Below, piece by piece: positions 1 to 9,035 of a stretch of 64,000 nucleotides of DNA. The position numbers were made by a program, and so were the translations under genes. The number at the start of each line of letters is the position of its first letter. The stretch's first letter is position 1. Source of the stretch: an uncultured Bacteroidales bacterium (GTDB lineage: Bacteria > Bacteroidota > Bacteroidia > Bacteroidales > WCHB1-69); contig ONAB01000012.1 of the NCBI GenBank assembly GCA_900315705.1, positions 24,332 through 88,331 of the forward strand, in the 5' to 3' direction. Under the pieces are notes generated by a model. The model was not told the DNA's origin. It ran no database searches and saw only the letters and a program-made list of their open reading frames with translations.

Positions 1-240
1 GCCAAGCTGCACTACAACGAGCAGTACCAGTTCTGGGAAACCGACCTCTTCCTCAAGCAGGGACTGTTCAACTACCAGTACGTGCTCGTGCCCCAGAAGG
101 GCGGTCCCATCGACCCCAGCTACATCGAGGGCAACCATTACGAGACGCACAACGACTACGCCGTCTATATCTACTTCCGCGAAGAGGGCAGCCGCTACGA
201 CAAGCTCATCGGCGTGGAGTTCTTCACTGCGGGGAGATAA
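1..240 (+). CDS. C-terminal end of a T9SS plug-like protein (DUF5103 family), partial
   Basis: Open from the left edge in frame 1 to a TAA at 238-240, so only the last 79 residues are present. The segment is rich in aromatic residues and ends with a GNHYETHNDYAVYIYFR stretch followed by SRYDKLIG, which I recognise as the typical end of the DUF5103 family, now called the T9SS plug protein domain. Members are about 400 residues and are linked to the SprA translocon of the type IX secretion system. The assignment rests on this tail only. The next gene starts 128 bases downstream behind its own promoter. Confidence 0.6.
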   Translation, partial: AKLHYNEQYQFWETDLFLKQGLFNYQYVLVPQKGGPIDPSYIEGNHYETHNDYAVYIYFREEGSRYDKLIGVEFFTAGR

Positions 241-298
241 CACTCCGCACCCGCTTTTTTTCACTCAAAAAACATTTCTCCAGCCGTCTGTTTGCACG

Positions 299-329
299 TT
301 TGATTCACATCTATAAAATCGTATATTTG
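299..329 (+). promoter_or_regulatory. Bacteroidota-type promoter of the dipeptidyl peptidase gene
   Basis: TTTG at 299-302, a 19-base spacer, then TATATTTG at 322-329. This fits the TTTG-N19/20-TAnnTTTG consensus of the phylum. It leaves a leader of roughly 30 bases before the ATG at 368. Confidence 0.75.
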
Positions 330-367
330 CCGCCCGAATTAACGAAAATAATAAAACCACTTATAAT

Positions 368-2548
368 ATGAAAAAACTTTTACTTTCCTTCTTTATGCTG
401 GCCTTCGCGGTCATCGCCTTCGGCCAAGCCAAGAAAATCACCGTTGAAAAAATCTGGGACGACTTTTATTTCTATCCCCGCGGGGTGGCCGGCTACACCG
501 CAATGCCCAAGAGTGACTGCTACACGGTGGTGAAGCGCGGCGGCATCGAGCGCTACAGCTTCGCCTCCGGCGAACTCATTGATATGCTCCTCTCCAACGC
601 GGATCTGGAGCGTCTCAGCGGCGGCACGGTCGATATCAGCAAGGTCAGCGGCTACGAGTTCACCGCCGACGAGTCGAAGATTGTGCTGGCCATCGACGAG
701 GAGAGCATCTGGCGCCGCTCCACGCTCGCCTTCTACTACGTCTATGACATCGCCGCCAAGACGCTCACCTTGGTGGCCGACACCAACACCAAACTGCACT
801 TCGCCGTGCTCTCCGAGGACGGCACCAAGGTGCTCTTCGCCCGCGACTGCGACCTCTTCTACCAGGAGCTCGCCACCGGCAAGATCACCCAGATCACCCG
901 CGACGGCAAGCCCAACGCCATCCTCAACGGCTACGCCGACTGGGTGTATGAGGAGGAACTCGATATGTCGCGCGCCGCCTCCTGGTCGCCCGACGGCACC
1001 AAGATCGCCTTCCTGCGCTTCGACGAAAGCCGCGTCAAGGAGTACAACTTCGCCCTCTACGACGAACTCTACCCCACCGACTTCAAGTACAAATACCCCA
1101 AGGCCGGCGAGGACAACTCCTTGGTGGACGTCTATATCTACGACATCGCCGCCAAGAGTCTCACCAAGGTGGATTTGGGCGACAACAGCAACTGCTACTT
1201 CCCGCGCGTCTATTGGATGCCCAACAGCCAAGACGCCGTCATCCTCAAGCTCAACCGCCATCAAGACCGGCTTGACTTCATCCGCTACAACACCGCCACC
1301 AGACAACAGGACATTGTCTATACCGACCAGAACGACAAATGGCTGGACGTGACCGACAACTACTACTTCCTCTCCGACAACAACTCTATGATTGTCACCT
1401 CCGAGCGCAACGGCTTCAACCACATCTACAAAGTGACGTTTGGCGGAGAAATCAAGCAACTGACCAACGGCGATTGGGAAGTGAATGAAATCCAGTATGT
1501 GAACGAGAAAAAGAAGCTCATCTATTACCTCTCGAACGAATCCGGTGTGCTCAACCGCGACCTCTATGTCATCAACTTCGATGGCAAGAAGAAACAGCTT
1601 CTGACCAAAGGCGACGGTTGGGCGAGCACGGAATTCTGCCCGAACGGCAACTACTACCGCCTCCAGTACTCCGACCTAAACACCCTGCCCAAATACACCA
1701 TCAACGAAAAGAGCGGCAAGGAGTTGCGCGTGCTGAACGACAACAAGCACGTGAAGGAGACGATGGACAAATACGGTTTTGTGAACCGCGAGATCATCCA
1801 CTTCACCACGGAGGACGGCACCGAGCTGTACGGCTGGATGATGAAGCCCGCCAACTTCGACCCCAACAAGCGCTATCCGGTGATGATGAACTGCTACGGC
1901 GGTCCGGGCAGCCAGCAGGTGATGAACGCCTACAGCAGCGCGCAGGACCTCGCCTTCTACCAGATGCTGGCGCAACACGGCTACATCTCCGTGTGCGTGG
2001 ACGGGCGCGGCACCGCTACCCGGGGCGACGCCTTCAAGAAGGTCATCTACCAGCAGATGGGCAAATATGAGGCCATAGACCAGATTGCCGCCGCCAACTG
2101 GCTCAAGAAGCAGCCCTACGTGGACGGCGACCGCATCGGCATCTGGGGCTGGAGCTTCGGCGGCTACCTCTCCGCCCTCTCGCTCTTCCGCGGCGACGGC
2201 GCCTTCAAGATGGCCATCTCCGTGGCACCGGTCACCAACTGGCGCTACTACGACAACATCTACACCGAGCGCTTTATGCGCACACCGCAGGAGAACCCCG
2301 ACGGCTACGACCTCAACTCGCCCACCACTTACGCCAAGGACCTCAAGGGCAAATACTTCCTCATTCACGGTACCGCCGACGACAACGTGCACTTCCAGAA
2401 CGCTATGGAGTTGGTGAAGGCCCTCAACGAGGCCGGCGTGGAGTACGACCAGTTCTTCTTCCCCAACAAGAACCACTTCATAATGGGCGGCAACACCCGC
2501 ACCTACCTCTACAACAAGTTGGCGAAGTATATTCTGGAGAACCTGTAG
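368..2548 (+). CDS. Dipeptidyl peptidase IV, S9 family serine protease
   Basis: A 726-residue exported protease that removes Xaa-Pro or Xaa-Ala dipeptides from peptide N-termini. A Sec signal peptide covers about residues 1-20. An eight-bladed DPPIV_N propeller follows (about 100-450) and contains DWVYEEE at 191-197, the double-glutamate site that holds the substrate amino terminus. The C-terminal alpha/beta hydrolase has the nucleophile in GWSFGG (S596), the acid in GTADDN (D671 or D672) and the histidine in NKNHF (H703). Length and motif order match DPP IV of Porphyromonas and Bacteroides. Likely periplasmic or outer-membrane associated, acting in peptide scavenging. It has its own promoter, and the next gene starts 34 bases downstream. 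Confidence 0.95.
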   Translation: MKKLLLSFFMLAFAVIAFGQAKKITVEKIWDDFYFYPRGVAGYTAMPKSDCYTVVKRGGIERYSFASGELIDMLLSNADLERLSGGTVDISKVSGYEFTADESKIVLAIDEESIWRRSTLAFYYVYDIAAKTLTLVADTNTKLHFAVLSEDGTKVLFARDCDLFYQELATGKITQITRDGKPNAILNGYADWVYEEELDMSRAASWSPDGTKIAFLRFDESRVKEYNFALYDELYPTDFKYKYPKAGEDNSLVDVYIYDIAAKSLTKVDLGDNSNCYFPRVYWMPNSQDAVILKLNRHQDRLDFIRYNTATRQQDIVYTDQNDKWLDVTDNYYFLSDNNSMIVTSERNGFNHIYKVTFGGEIKQLTNGDWEVNEIQYVNEKKKLIYYLSNESGVLNRDLYVINFDGKKKQLLTKGDGWASTEFCPNGNYYRLQYSDLNTLPKYTINEKSGKELRVLNDNKHVKETMDKYGFVNREIIHFTTEDGTELYGWMMKPANFDPNKRYPVMMNCYGGPGSQQVMNAYSSAQDLAFYQMLAQHGYISVCVDGRGTATRGDAFKKVIYQQMGKYEAIDQIAAANWLKKQPYVDGDRIGIWGWSFGGYLSALSLFRGDGAFKMAISVAPVTNWRYYDNIYTERFMRTPQENPDGYDLNSPTTYAKDLKGKYFLIHGTADDNVHFQNAMELVKALNEAGVEYDQFFFPNKNHFIMGGNTRTYLYNKLAKYILENL

Positions 2549-2582
2549 GATCATCATTCAACACCTTGACAAATATTTTGTT

Positions 2583-4985
2583 ATGTGTAAAGAACGTCTT
2601 TCCTTGCATATTGCCCTTTTGTTTGTTCTGGCACAATGTGCTCCTTTTGTGGCTTTCGCACAAACCACGCTTGTCTTTTCCGGAAATGACAATCTCAACA
2701 ACTGGGCACAGCTCCATCACGTAACCATTACGAATCTCACACGCAACTGGTCAAATACCATTTATTATCCTGACACCACTTACACAATGTTTGGCGTGGG
2801 TATTCAAGAGCAGACCGCAACAGCCTCACCATTGGCCGTCTCGCAAAACACACCCAACCCGTTCTATGGCACCACTTCCGTAACAACAAGTTTATCCTCC
2901 ACCAGCACAGTTTTGATGGAGGTGATGGACTTGAGCGGCCGCATTATAGTCAGCACCAGGGAAAAACTATCCCCTGGCGCACACGTTTTCCGCATTGATT
3001 TGCAAAAACCTCAGACTTACCTTTTAAAAGTCAGCGCGGGACAGGAAAAAGCCGTGATAAAAATGATGAATGTGGGCGGCGCAGGCTCTGACAAGATTCA
3101 ATACAGAGGTGAAGGTGTCCCCACAAACATTAATCCCAAGTCATCAAAAGACTGTACGGATTACCCTTTCGAATCTGGCGACAGAATGATGTTTGTAGGG
3201 TATATGATGGATGACAGTCTTTATATTTCAAGCGACACCATAGAACAGATTCAGCTCGGCGACGAAGACATCCATTTGTTGTTCCGCCTATGGGAAGCAT
3301 CCTTGGAACCCCGGCATTACATTGACACTTCCGCACTCTTCATCCCTGACGGCGTAGAATGCAACAACAGTTGTTTTGCTGTTAAAACCATTATCGTCAA
3401 TGATTATGACGCAGGGGATATTGTCAGCAATGTGAATGATGTCAGATATGTTCGTCTTAAAATGGAGCATTCATACATTGGTGATTTGTATATCCGGTTA
3501 ACTTGTCCCAACGGACAGCACACTTCTCTTATGAAAAAGAGGGGCCTACCATACACATCCGACTGTTGGGGACAAATACCCTCTTCCGATTTCGGATGGC
3601 AAGACGCATCAGCAAGCGGCTATGCCTATTTCGGATGGCATAACAAAACCGATGCCAATGGCAATTGCGACCCCACTCTCAATCCACAAGGCAACGGGTG
3701 GAACTATTGCTGGTCTTGTGACGCTTCCAGCGGCTATCAATACGCTTGTGGCAATGGTTTCGTTTACAATTCGTGCAATCACGTTCAATCGGCCAATCCA
3801 TTTTATATGACTTCTTCCAATTATGTTGACTCCACAAATATGACCAATATGACCAATGTTTATAGGCCAGATATGTCCTTCAGCAGTTTGGCGGGTTGTC
3901 CTTTGAACGGAGTTTGGTCGATAGATATTTTGGACGCCAATTCTTATGACAACGGATATCTTTACGATTTCGAATTAGTGTTGAAAGAGGATACGGTCTA
4001 CCACTACAATCCCACATATTATACCACGCCCTCCGTGAGCACCTTATGGATCACTCCCAACAACACGCATTCCGTCATCTGCAACGGCAACGTGACAGAC
4101 GAAGGTGATATGCCTGTTACAAGACGAGGTATCTGCTGGAGTGTATCACAACAGCCAACCATTAACGACCACTATGCCGATGGGGGACAGGGAACAGGAT
4201 TGTTTTCGGCTCTCATCAATAACCTGACTGGCAATACCAGATATTACTTGCGGGCTTACGCCATCAACGACATTGGCATAGCGTACGGTCAGCAGATATC
4301 CTTCTTGTTCTCAACCGACACCGCGTGCGTGACTCCCGTTGTGGATATTGATGGCAATGTTTACAATGTGGTTAAAATTGGCAATCAATGTTGGATGCGC
4401 GAAAATATGAAAGCGACCCATTTTCCAGACGGCACTTACATCCCCGAATTCACGACTACCATCCCGTACACTTGGGCTCCAGGGCGTTGCACACTCCGCG
4501 ATGTAAACATCTTCGGATACCACTATACTTGGCCCGCCGCCAAATACGGCGCTTCCATTGAGGATTCAGTAATGGTGCAGGGTCTTTGTCCCGACGGGTG
4601 GCATCTTCCCGCTAAATATGAGTGGGACAGGATGATCCAATACGTGCAAAGCCAGCCCCAATTCCAATGTTACGGAACACCGGCCTATATTGCAAAAGCA
4701 ATCGCCTCGACAGAATATTGGATGTATGCCCCTGAAACGTGTTCCATCGGCGACAATACTGCTCTGAACAATGCTTCCGGTTTTTCCATCCTCCCAGCCG
4801 GAGAACTAGGCCTCACAAACAATACCACCACTAGTTTTTGGTCATCAACCTACGTAGGATTATCCTCAAATGGCGTCTTTCACAAGACCCCCGTCTTTCG
4901 TCTTAACTATTTTTCAAGCGCACCGGAATACATATTGGAGAGCCACAATAGTGTTTTGAGCATTAGATGTTTGAGAGACAATTAG
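2583..4985 (+). CDS. Secreted FISUMP protein with T9SS-like sorting module and P-domain
   Basis: An 800-residue exported protein of unknown role. Modules in order: signal peptide (1-27); a short beta-rich segment; a T9SS type A sorting-like domain at about 85-165, recognised by the NTPNPF motif, MDLSGR and GAHVFRIDL, placed near the N-terminus instead of at the end; a proprotein convertase P-domain (about 255-465); an Ig/fibronectin-like segment (about 480-575); and a Fibrobacter succinogenes major paralogous (FISUMP) domain (about 585-800, with CWMRENM near residue 603). FISUMP proteins are common surface proteins of uncultured Bacteroidales. A damaged paralogue follows directly. Confidence 0.75.
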   Translation: MCKERLSLHIALLFVLAQCAPFVAFAQTTLVFSGNDNLNNWAQLHHVTITNLTRNWSNTIYYPDTTYTMFGVGIQEQTATASPLAVSQNTPNPFYGTTSVTTSLSSTSTVLMEVMDLSGRIIVSTREKLSPGAHVFRIDLQKPQTYLLKVSAGQEKAVIKMMNVGGAGSDKIQYRGEGVPTNINPKSSKDCTDYPFESGDRMMFVGYMMDDSLYISSDTIEQIQLGDEDIHLLFRLWEASLEPRHYIDTSALFIPDGVECNNSCFAVKTIIVNDYDAGDIVSNVNDVRYVRLKMEHSYIGDLYIRLTCPNGQHTSLMKKRGLPYTSDCWGQIPSSDFGWQDASASGYAYFGWHNKTDANGNCDPTLNPQGNGWNYCWSCDASSGYQYACGNGFVYNSCNHVQSANPFYMTSSNYVDSTNMTNMTNVYRPDMSFSSLAGCPLNGVWSIDILDANSYDNGYLYDFELVLKEDTVYHYNPTYYTTPSVSTLWITPNNTHSVICNGNVTDEGDMPVTRRGICWSVSQQPTINDHYADGGQGTGLFSALINNLTGNTRYYLRAYAINDIGIAYGQQISFLFSTDTACVTPVVDIDGNVYNVVKIGNQCWMRENMKATHFPDGTYIPEFTTTIPYTWAPGRCTLRDVNIFGYHYTWPAAKYGASIEDSVMVQGLCPDGWHLPAKYEWDRMIQYVQSQPQFQCYGTPAYIAKAIASTEYWMYAPETCSIGDNTALNNASGFSILPAGELGLTNNTTTSFWSSTYVGLSSNGVFHKTPVFRLNYFSSAPEYILESHNSVLSIRCLRDN

Positions 4986-5103
4986 CGCGGCCGTTTCCAC
5001 ACACACTCGCTACGCTTCAAATGGGGTTACATATAAGAGAGCTTCTGTGTGTCCGTCTTATCTGTAACAATTCGGCTTTTTTCTGCATCATATTAATAGA
5101 TAA

Positions 5104-5205
5104 AGTTGTTATCGTTGCAGCGTCCTGTCTTCCAGTTCTGTTTAACGGACCTCGCAGAACCTGGGGATGTGGCACGAAAATTGGAAAAACAGAGGTTCCG
5201 AAAAA
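5104..5205 (+). promoter_or_regulatory. Promoter-leader repeat, copy 1 (structured 5' leader)
   Basis: About 100 bases that align with 22690-22795. Both copies hold a -7 box (TATCGTTG here at 5110-5117) about 95 bases before the start codon. Both then hold a stem-loop: here the arms are 5128-5140 and 5155-5167 around a conserved AACGGAyCTCG loop. It lies immediately upstream of the FISUMP paralogue. Confidence 0.55.
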
Positions 5206-5210
5206 TTGTT

Positions 5211-6788
5211 ATGTGTAAAGAACGTCTTTCCTTGCATATTGCCCTTTTGTTTATTCTGGCACAATGTGCTCCTTCTGTGGCTTTCGCACAAACCACGCTT
5301 GTCTTTTCCGGAAATGACAATCTCAACAACTGGGTACCGCTCCATCACGTAACCATTACGAATCTCACACGCAACTGGTCAGATACCATTTATTATCCTG
5401 ACACCACTTACACAATGTATGGCGTGGGTATTCAGGAGCAGACCGCAACTTCCTCTCCATTGGTTGTCTCGCAGAATATACCCAATCCGTTCAATGGCAC
5501 CACCTCTGTTACAACAAGTTTATCCTCCACCAATACAGTTCTGATGGAGGTGATGGACTTGAGCGGCCGCATCATAGTTAGTTCCAGAGAAAAACTATCC
5601 CCTGGCGCACACGTTTTCCGCATTGATTTGCAGAAACCTCAGACTTACCTTTTGAAAGTCAGCGCGGGACAGGAAAAAGCCGTGATAAAAATGATGAATA
5701 TGGGCGGCGCCGGCTCTGACAAGATTCAATACAGAGGTGAAAGTGTCCCCACAAGCACAAACCTTAAATCATCAACAAATTGTACGGATTATCCTTTTGA
5801 AGCTGGCGACAGAATGATGTTTGTAGGGTATATGATGGATGGCAGTCTTTGTATCTCAAGCGACACCATAGAACAGATTCAACAAGGCAACGAAGATATC
5901 CGTTTGTCATTCCGCTTATGGGACGCATCTTGGGAGCCCAGGCATTACATCGACACTACCGCACTTCTCATCCCCGACGGCGTGGAATGCAACAACAATT
6001 GTTTTGCTGTTAAAACCCTTCTTATCAATGATTACCCGGGAGAGATTGTCACCAATGTGAATGATATCAGATATGTTCGTCTGAATATGGAGCATTCACA
6101 CATTGGGGATTTGTATATCCGGTTAACTTGTCCCAACGGACTGACTGCCACGCTTATGAAGAAATATGGCCAACCAGACACCATCGGCTGTACCTACGGC
6201 TTTATCTTCCCTGAGGATTTCGGATGGCAAGTCGCATCTGCAACCGATGATGCCTATTTCGGATGGCATAACGGAAACGATGTGCCAGGCAACTGCGATC
6301 CTGTCCTCAACCCACAGGGCATCGGATGGAACTATTGCTGGTCTTGTGACACTTCCAGCGGCTATCAATACGCTTGCGGCAGCGGTCTCATTTACGATTT
6401 GTGCAGTCGCGTTCAATCGGACAATCCATTTTTCGGGAATTCTTACAATTATGTTGACTCCACCAATATGGCCGCTATGACCAACGTTTATCGGCCAGAT
6501 ATGTCGTTCAACAGTTTTATTGGTTGCCCTTTAAACGGAATTTGGTCAATCAATGTTATGGATGCCGATTCAACTAACAACGGATATCTGTACGATTTCG
6601 AATTGGTGTTAAAAGAGGATTCGGTCTATCATTACAATCCCACATATTGTGCCACCTCCTCCGCGAGCAATTCTGAAATCACACCCGACAACACGCAATA
6701 CAAATCCCGTCATCCGCAATGGCAACTTGCAAGACGATGGAAATATGCCAGTTACAAGACAAAGTATCCGCTGAAACGCTTCCATTGA
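5211..6788 (+). pseudogene. Truncated, frameshifted duplicate of the FISUMP surface protein
   Basis: Closely matches the preceding gene from its ATG at 5211 (same MCKERLSLHI start) through the signal peptide, sorting-like module and P-domain. I chose 5211 because it matches the paralogue start; an in-frame ATG at 5106 lies in the leader. Near 6693 the frame shifts: another frame continues the homology (PVIRNGNLQDDGNMPVTR) and then stops. At about 6776 the sequence jumps to bases matching 4549 onward of copy 1 (CGCTTCCATTGAGGA). About 400 bases have therefore been lost and the FISUMP domain is gone. The 525-residue product may still be exported with a scrambled C-terminus. Confidence 0.8.
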
Positions 6789-6805
6789 GGATCCATTTTA
6801 AACTA

Positions 6806-6971
6806 AAGACTTAAGACCGAAGACCATAGATCTTAGACCTTAGACCCTAATGATTATAGTCATAGTTCATTGCCAATGGCTAACGACTAATAGCTAATAG
6901 CTAACGGCTAATGGCTAATGGCTAACGGCTAATGGCTAATGGCTAACGGCTAATAGCAAAAAGCCAACAGC
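6806..6971. repeat. Degenerate heptanucleotide tandem arrays
   Basis: Two successive 7-bp families. From 6806 come units such as AAGACTT, AAGACCG, TAGATCT, TAGACCT and TAGACCC. From about 6874 come more than a dozen units of the AAYGGCT type (AATGGCT/AACGGCT/AATAGCT). The array ends two bases before the stop of the minus-strand gene at 6973. It is probably the 3' flank of both converging genes. Confidence 0.85.
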
Positions 6972-6972
6972 A

Positions 6973-7497
6973 CTACTCCTTCTTCGGCAGTCTTTCGCGA
7001 ACTTCTGCGAGGAATTCTTCCGCGTCGATGCCGATAGCCTTGGCTTCCTGCACGAGGAATGCCTCCTCTTCGGGAGTGATGACACCATCTTCGAGAATGG
7101 CCGCTACCTTGGTGTCCAGGTCGTGGAGCAATTCCACCTTGTCCTTGGGAGCATTTGCCGATTCCTGAAGCTTCTTGCCAGCCTTAATCAGTACGGGAAG
7201 TTTGGCCAAAGTGCCGAGTTTCTCGAGCATTTCGCCCGTCCAATTTTTCGTCTTTCCGACAACATTCCCGGCCACGTCACCGATTTTCTCCGCAAATTCA
7301 CTCTCCTTGATATCCTCTATCACATCTTTGGCCTTATCGCGGACATTGCCAGCCACATCGGCTACCTTTTCGCCGAATTCCGAGTTCTTGATATCCTCTA
7401 TTTTCTTGGAGACTTCATTCTTAGTGCTTTCGAATTTGTCTTTAATCTCCTGGGTAAGATCTCTCTGATCCGCTTTGGGTTCTTGATTTTCTGCCAT
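6973..7497 (-). CDS. Small charged helical protein, LEA/apolipoprotein-like, unknown function
   Basis: 174 residues, no signal peptide or membrane segment, very rich in Lys, Glu and Ala. Two near-copies of a module of about 28 residues (IEDIKnSEFgEKvaDVAGNV, about 37-95) predict amphipathic helices like those of LEA or apolipoprotein-type repeats. The C-terminal third has an EF-hand/TerB-like DGVITPEEEAFL stretch. I do not recognise a named family. A -7 box (TATTTTTG, 7526-7533 on the minus strand) precedes it. It is a single gene bracketed by heptanucleotide arrays on both sides. A stress-related or membrane-surface role is only a guess. Confidence 0.6.
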   Translation of the reverse strand: MAENQEPKADQRDLTQEIKDKFESTKNEVSKKIEDIKNSEFGEKVADVAGNVRDKAKDVIEDIKESEFAEKIGDVAGNVVGKTKNWTGEMLEKLGTLAKLPVLIKAGKKLQESANAPKDKVELLHDLDTKVAAILEDGVITPEEEAFLVQEAKAIGIDAEEFLAEVRERLPKKE

Positions 7498-7580
7498 AAT
7501 AAAAAGGTTTTAAAATTAGAAAAAGCAAAAATACATTTTTAATTTAACAATGACATTTAAAAATTGATTTTTAATACAAA

Positions 7581-7657
7581 GACTAGAGACTTAAGACTTT
7601 AGACCGAAGACCTTATAGTTCTTCGTTCTCAGTTCTTAATTCTCAGTTCACAACTGT
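7581..7657. repeat. Heptanucleotide tandem array
   Basis: Eleven consecutive 7-bp units: GACTAGA, GACTTAA, GACTTTA, GACCGAA, GACCTTA, then TAGTTCT, TCGTTCT, CAGTTCT, TAATTCT, CAGTTCA, CAACTGT. It fills most of the gap between the helical protein gene and the transporter gene and ends 10 bases before the transporter stop. The first units resemble those at 6806. Confidence 0.8.
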
Positions 7658-7667
7658 CCGCCAACAC

Positions 7668-9020
7668 TCACATCGCCCACACCAGCAGGCCGCCGCAGAT
7701 GATGAGGCCGCTGACCACCAAATCGATGAGGCAGAACCCCATTATGTCCTTGGCGTTGAGTTTGGCAAGGGCCAGCGCCGGGATGGCCCAGAAGGGCTGT
7801 ATGAGGTTGGTCCAGGCGTCGCCCCAGGCGATGGCCGTGCCGGTAAGGCCGGGATCCACGCCAAGGTTGGCGCCCGCCGCGAACATAATGGGCGCCTGAA
7901 TGGCCCAGTGGCCGCCACCCGACGGCACGAAGATGTTGAGCACGGCGGCGCAGAGGAACGTCAACAACGGGTAGGTGGTCGGTGTGGATATCGAGATGCA
8001 GGCGTCGCTGATGACCGTGCCAAAGCAGATGCCCGAATGGCCCACTCCCGTGATGATGCCCATAATGCCTGCATAGAACGGGAACTGCAGCAGGATGCCC
8101 GCCGCACCGGAGGCCGCCTTCCCGAAGGCGCGCACATAGGCCAACGGGGTGCGGTGCAGGATAATGCCCACGAACAAAAAGAGCATAATCACCGCATTCA
8201 GATCCAACGAACCGCCTCTGACAAAGAGCTTGATCACTAAGAATCCCAACCCCAACAGGGCCACCAGCCAACTGAGCAGCACACTCTGCTCCATCTTCTC
8301 GGCAGGCGTGTCGGGCGTGGCCGCCACGGGAGCCTCCTCCTCTTTCAACAAGGCCGGGTCCACCGTAACAGCCAGTCCCTTCTTGGGATGCATCAGGGCA
8401 TTGACCCCCACCAAAGCCGCAATGACGAGCAGCACCATCACCAGGTTGTGCGGATCGAGGATGGTCTGCGACACGGGCACGGGCGCGGTAAGCACTCCGT
8501 TGGTGGCGGTGGCAAGCGCCTCGCCCGGCGTGGCCATCGTCAGCGGAATGGAGCCGGAGAGACCGGCGTGCCACACCACAAAGCCGCTGTAGGCCGACGC
8601 GATGAGCAGCCGGTAGTCCACCCCCTGCAGCTTGCGGGCCACCTCCTTGGCGAAGATGACCCCCACTATGAGGCCAAATCCCCAGTTGAGCCAGCAGGCG
8701 ACGGCAGAGATGCCCGTCACCAACGCGATAGCCCCCACCGGGGTCTTGGGCAATGACGCTAACGCGCTGATGCCCCTTTTGACCACAGGGGCCGCGGCCA
8801 GGGTGGAACCGCACACCAGCACCAGGGCCATCTGCATCGCAAAGGCCAGCAGGTTCCATACCCCGTTGCCCCAATGCTCCACCACCTCTATAGGAGTCTG
8901 ACGGCAAATGGGCATCGCCAGCAAGGCGGCCACGAAGGTGAGGATAATGGCAAAAATGAAGGGCTCGGGCAGGAAACGCTGCACAAAGCGCACGCAGGCG
9001 TTGATGATTCGTTGGAACAT
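7668..9020 (-). CDS. atoE: Short-chain fatty acid transporter, AtoE family
   Basis: A 450-residue polytopic inner-membrane protein with about ten to twelve hydrophobic segments. The N-terminal FLPEPFIFAIILTF, the WLNWGFGLIVG segment and the PSGGGHWAIQAP loop near the C-terminus are typical of the AtoE/TIGR00366 family. The family is thought to import short-chain fatty acids such as acetoacetate or butyrate. It starts 15 bases after the upstream dehydrogenase gene, so the two are probably one operon moving and oxidising small organic acids. Substrate not determinable from sequence. Confidence 0.85.
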   Translation of the reverse strand: MFQRIINACVRFVQRFLPEPFIFAIILTFVAALLAMPICRQTPIEVVEHWGNGVWNLLAFAMQMALVLVCGSTLAAAPVVKRGISALASLPKTPVGAIALVTGISAVACWLNWGFGLIVGVIFAKEVARKLQGVDYRLLIASAYSGFVVWHAGLSGSIPLTMATPGEALATATNGVLTAPVPVSQTILDPHNLVMVLLVIAALVGVNALMHPKKGLAVTVDPALLKEEEAPVAATPDTPAEKMEQSVLLSWLVALLGLGFLVIKLFVRGGSLDLNAVIMLFLFVGIILHRTPLAYVRAFGKAASGAAGILLQFPFYAGIMGIITGVGHSGICFGTVISDACISISTPTTYPLLTFLCAAVLNIFVPSGGGHWAIQAPIMFAAGANLGVDPGLTGTAIAWGDAWTNLIQPFWAIPALALAKLNAKDIMGFCLIDLVVSGLIICGGLLVWAM

Positions 9021-9035
9021 ACGGGAATTGGCGTT

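Noticed and set aside
380-1459. Long minus-strand open frame opposite the dipeptidyl peptidase gene
   Set aside because: Shadow of a GC-rich gene: biased composition, no domain, and the plus strand has full catalytic motifs.
4990-5080. Possible third fragment of the multi-hairpin element (CACTCGCT..., GGGGTTACA)
   Set aside because: Only short scattered matches; hairpin arms are not kept.
5106-5210. Earlier in-frame start for the FISUMP paralogue
   Set aside because: Lies within the promoter-leader repeat; the ATG at 5211 matches the paralogue start and signal peptide.
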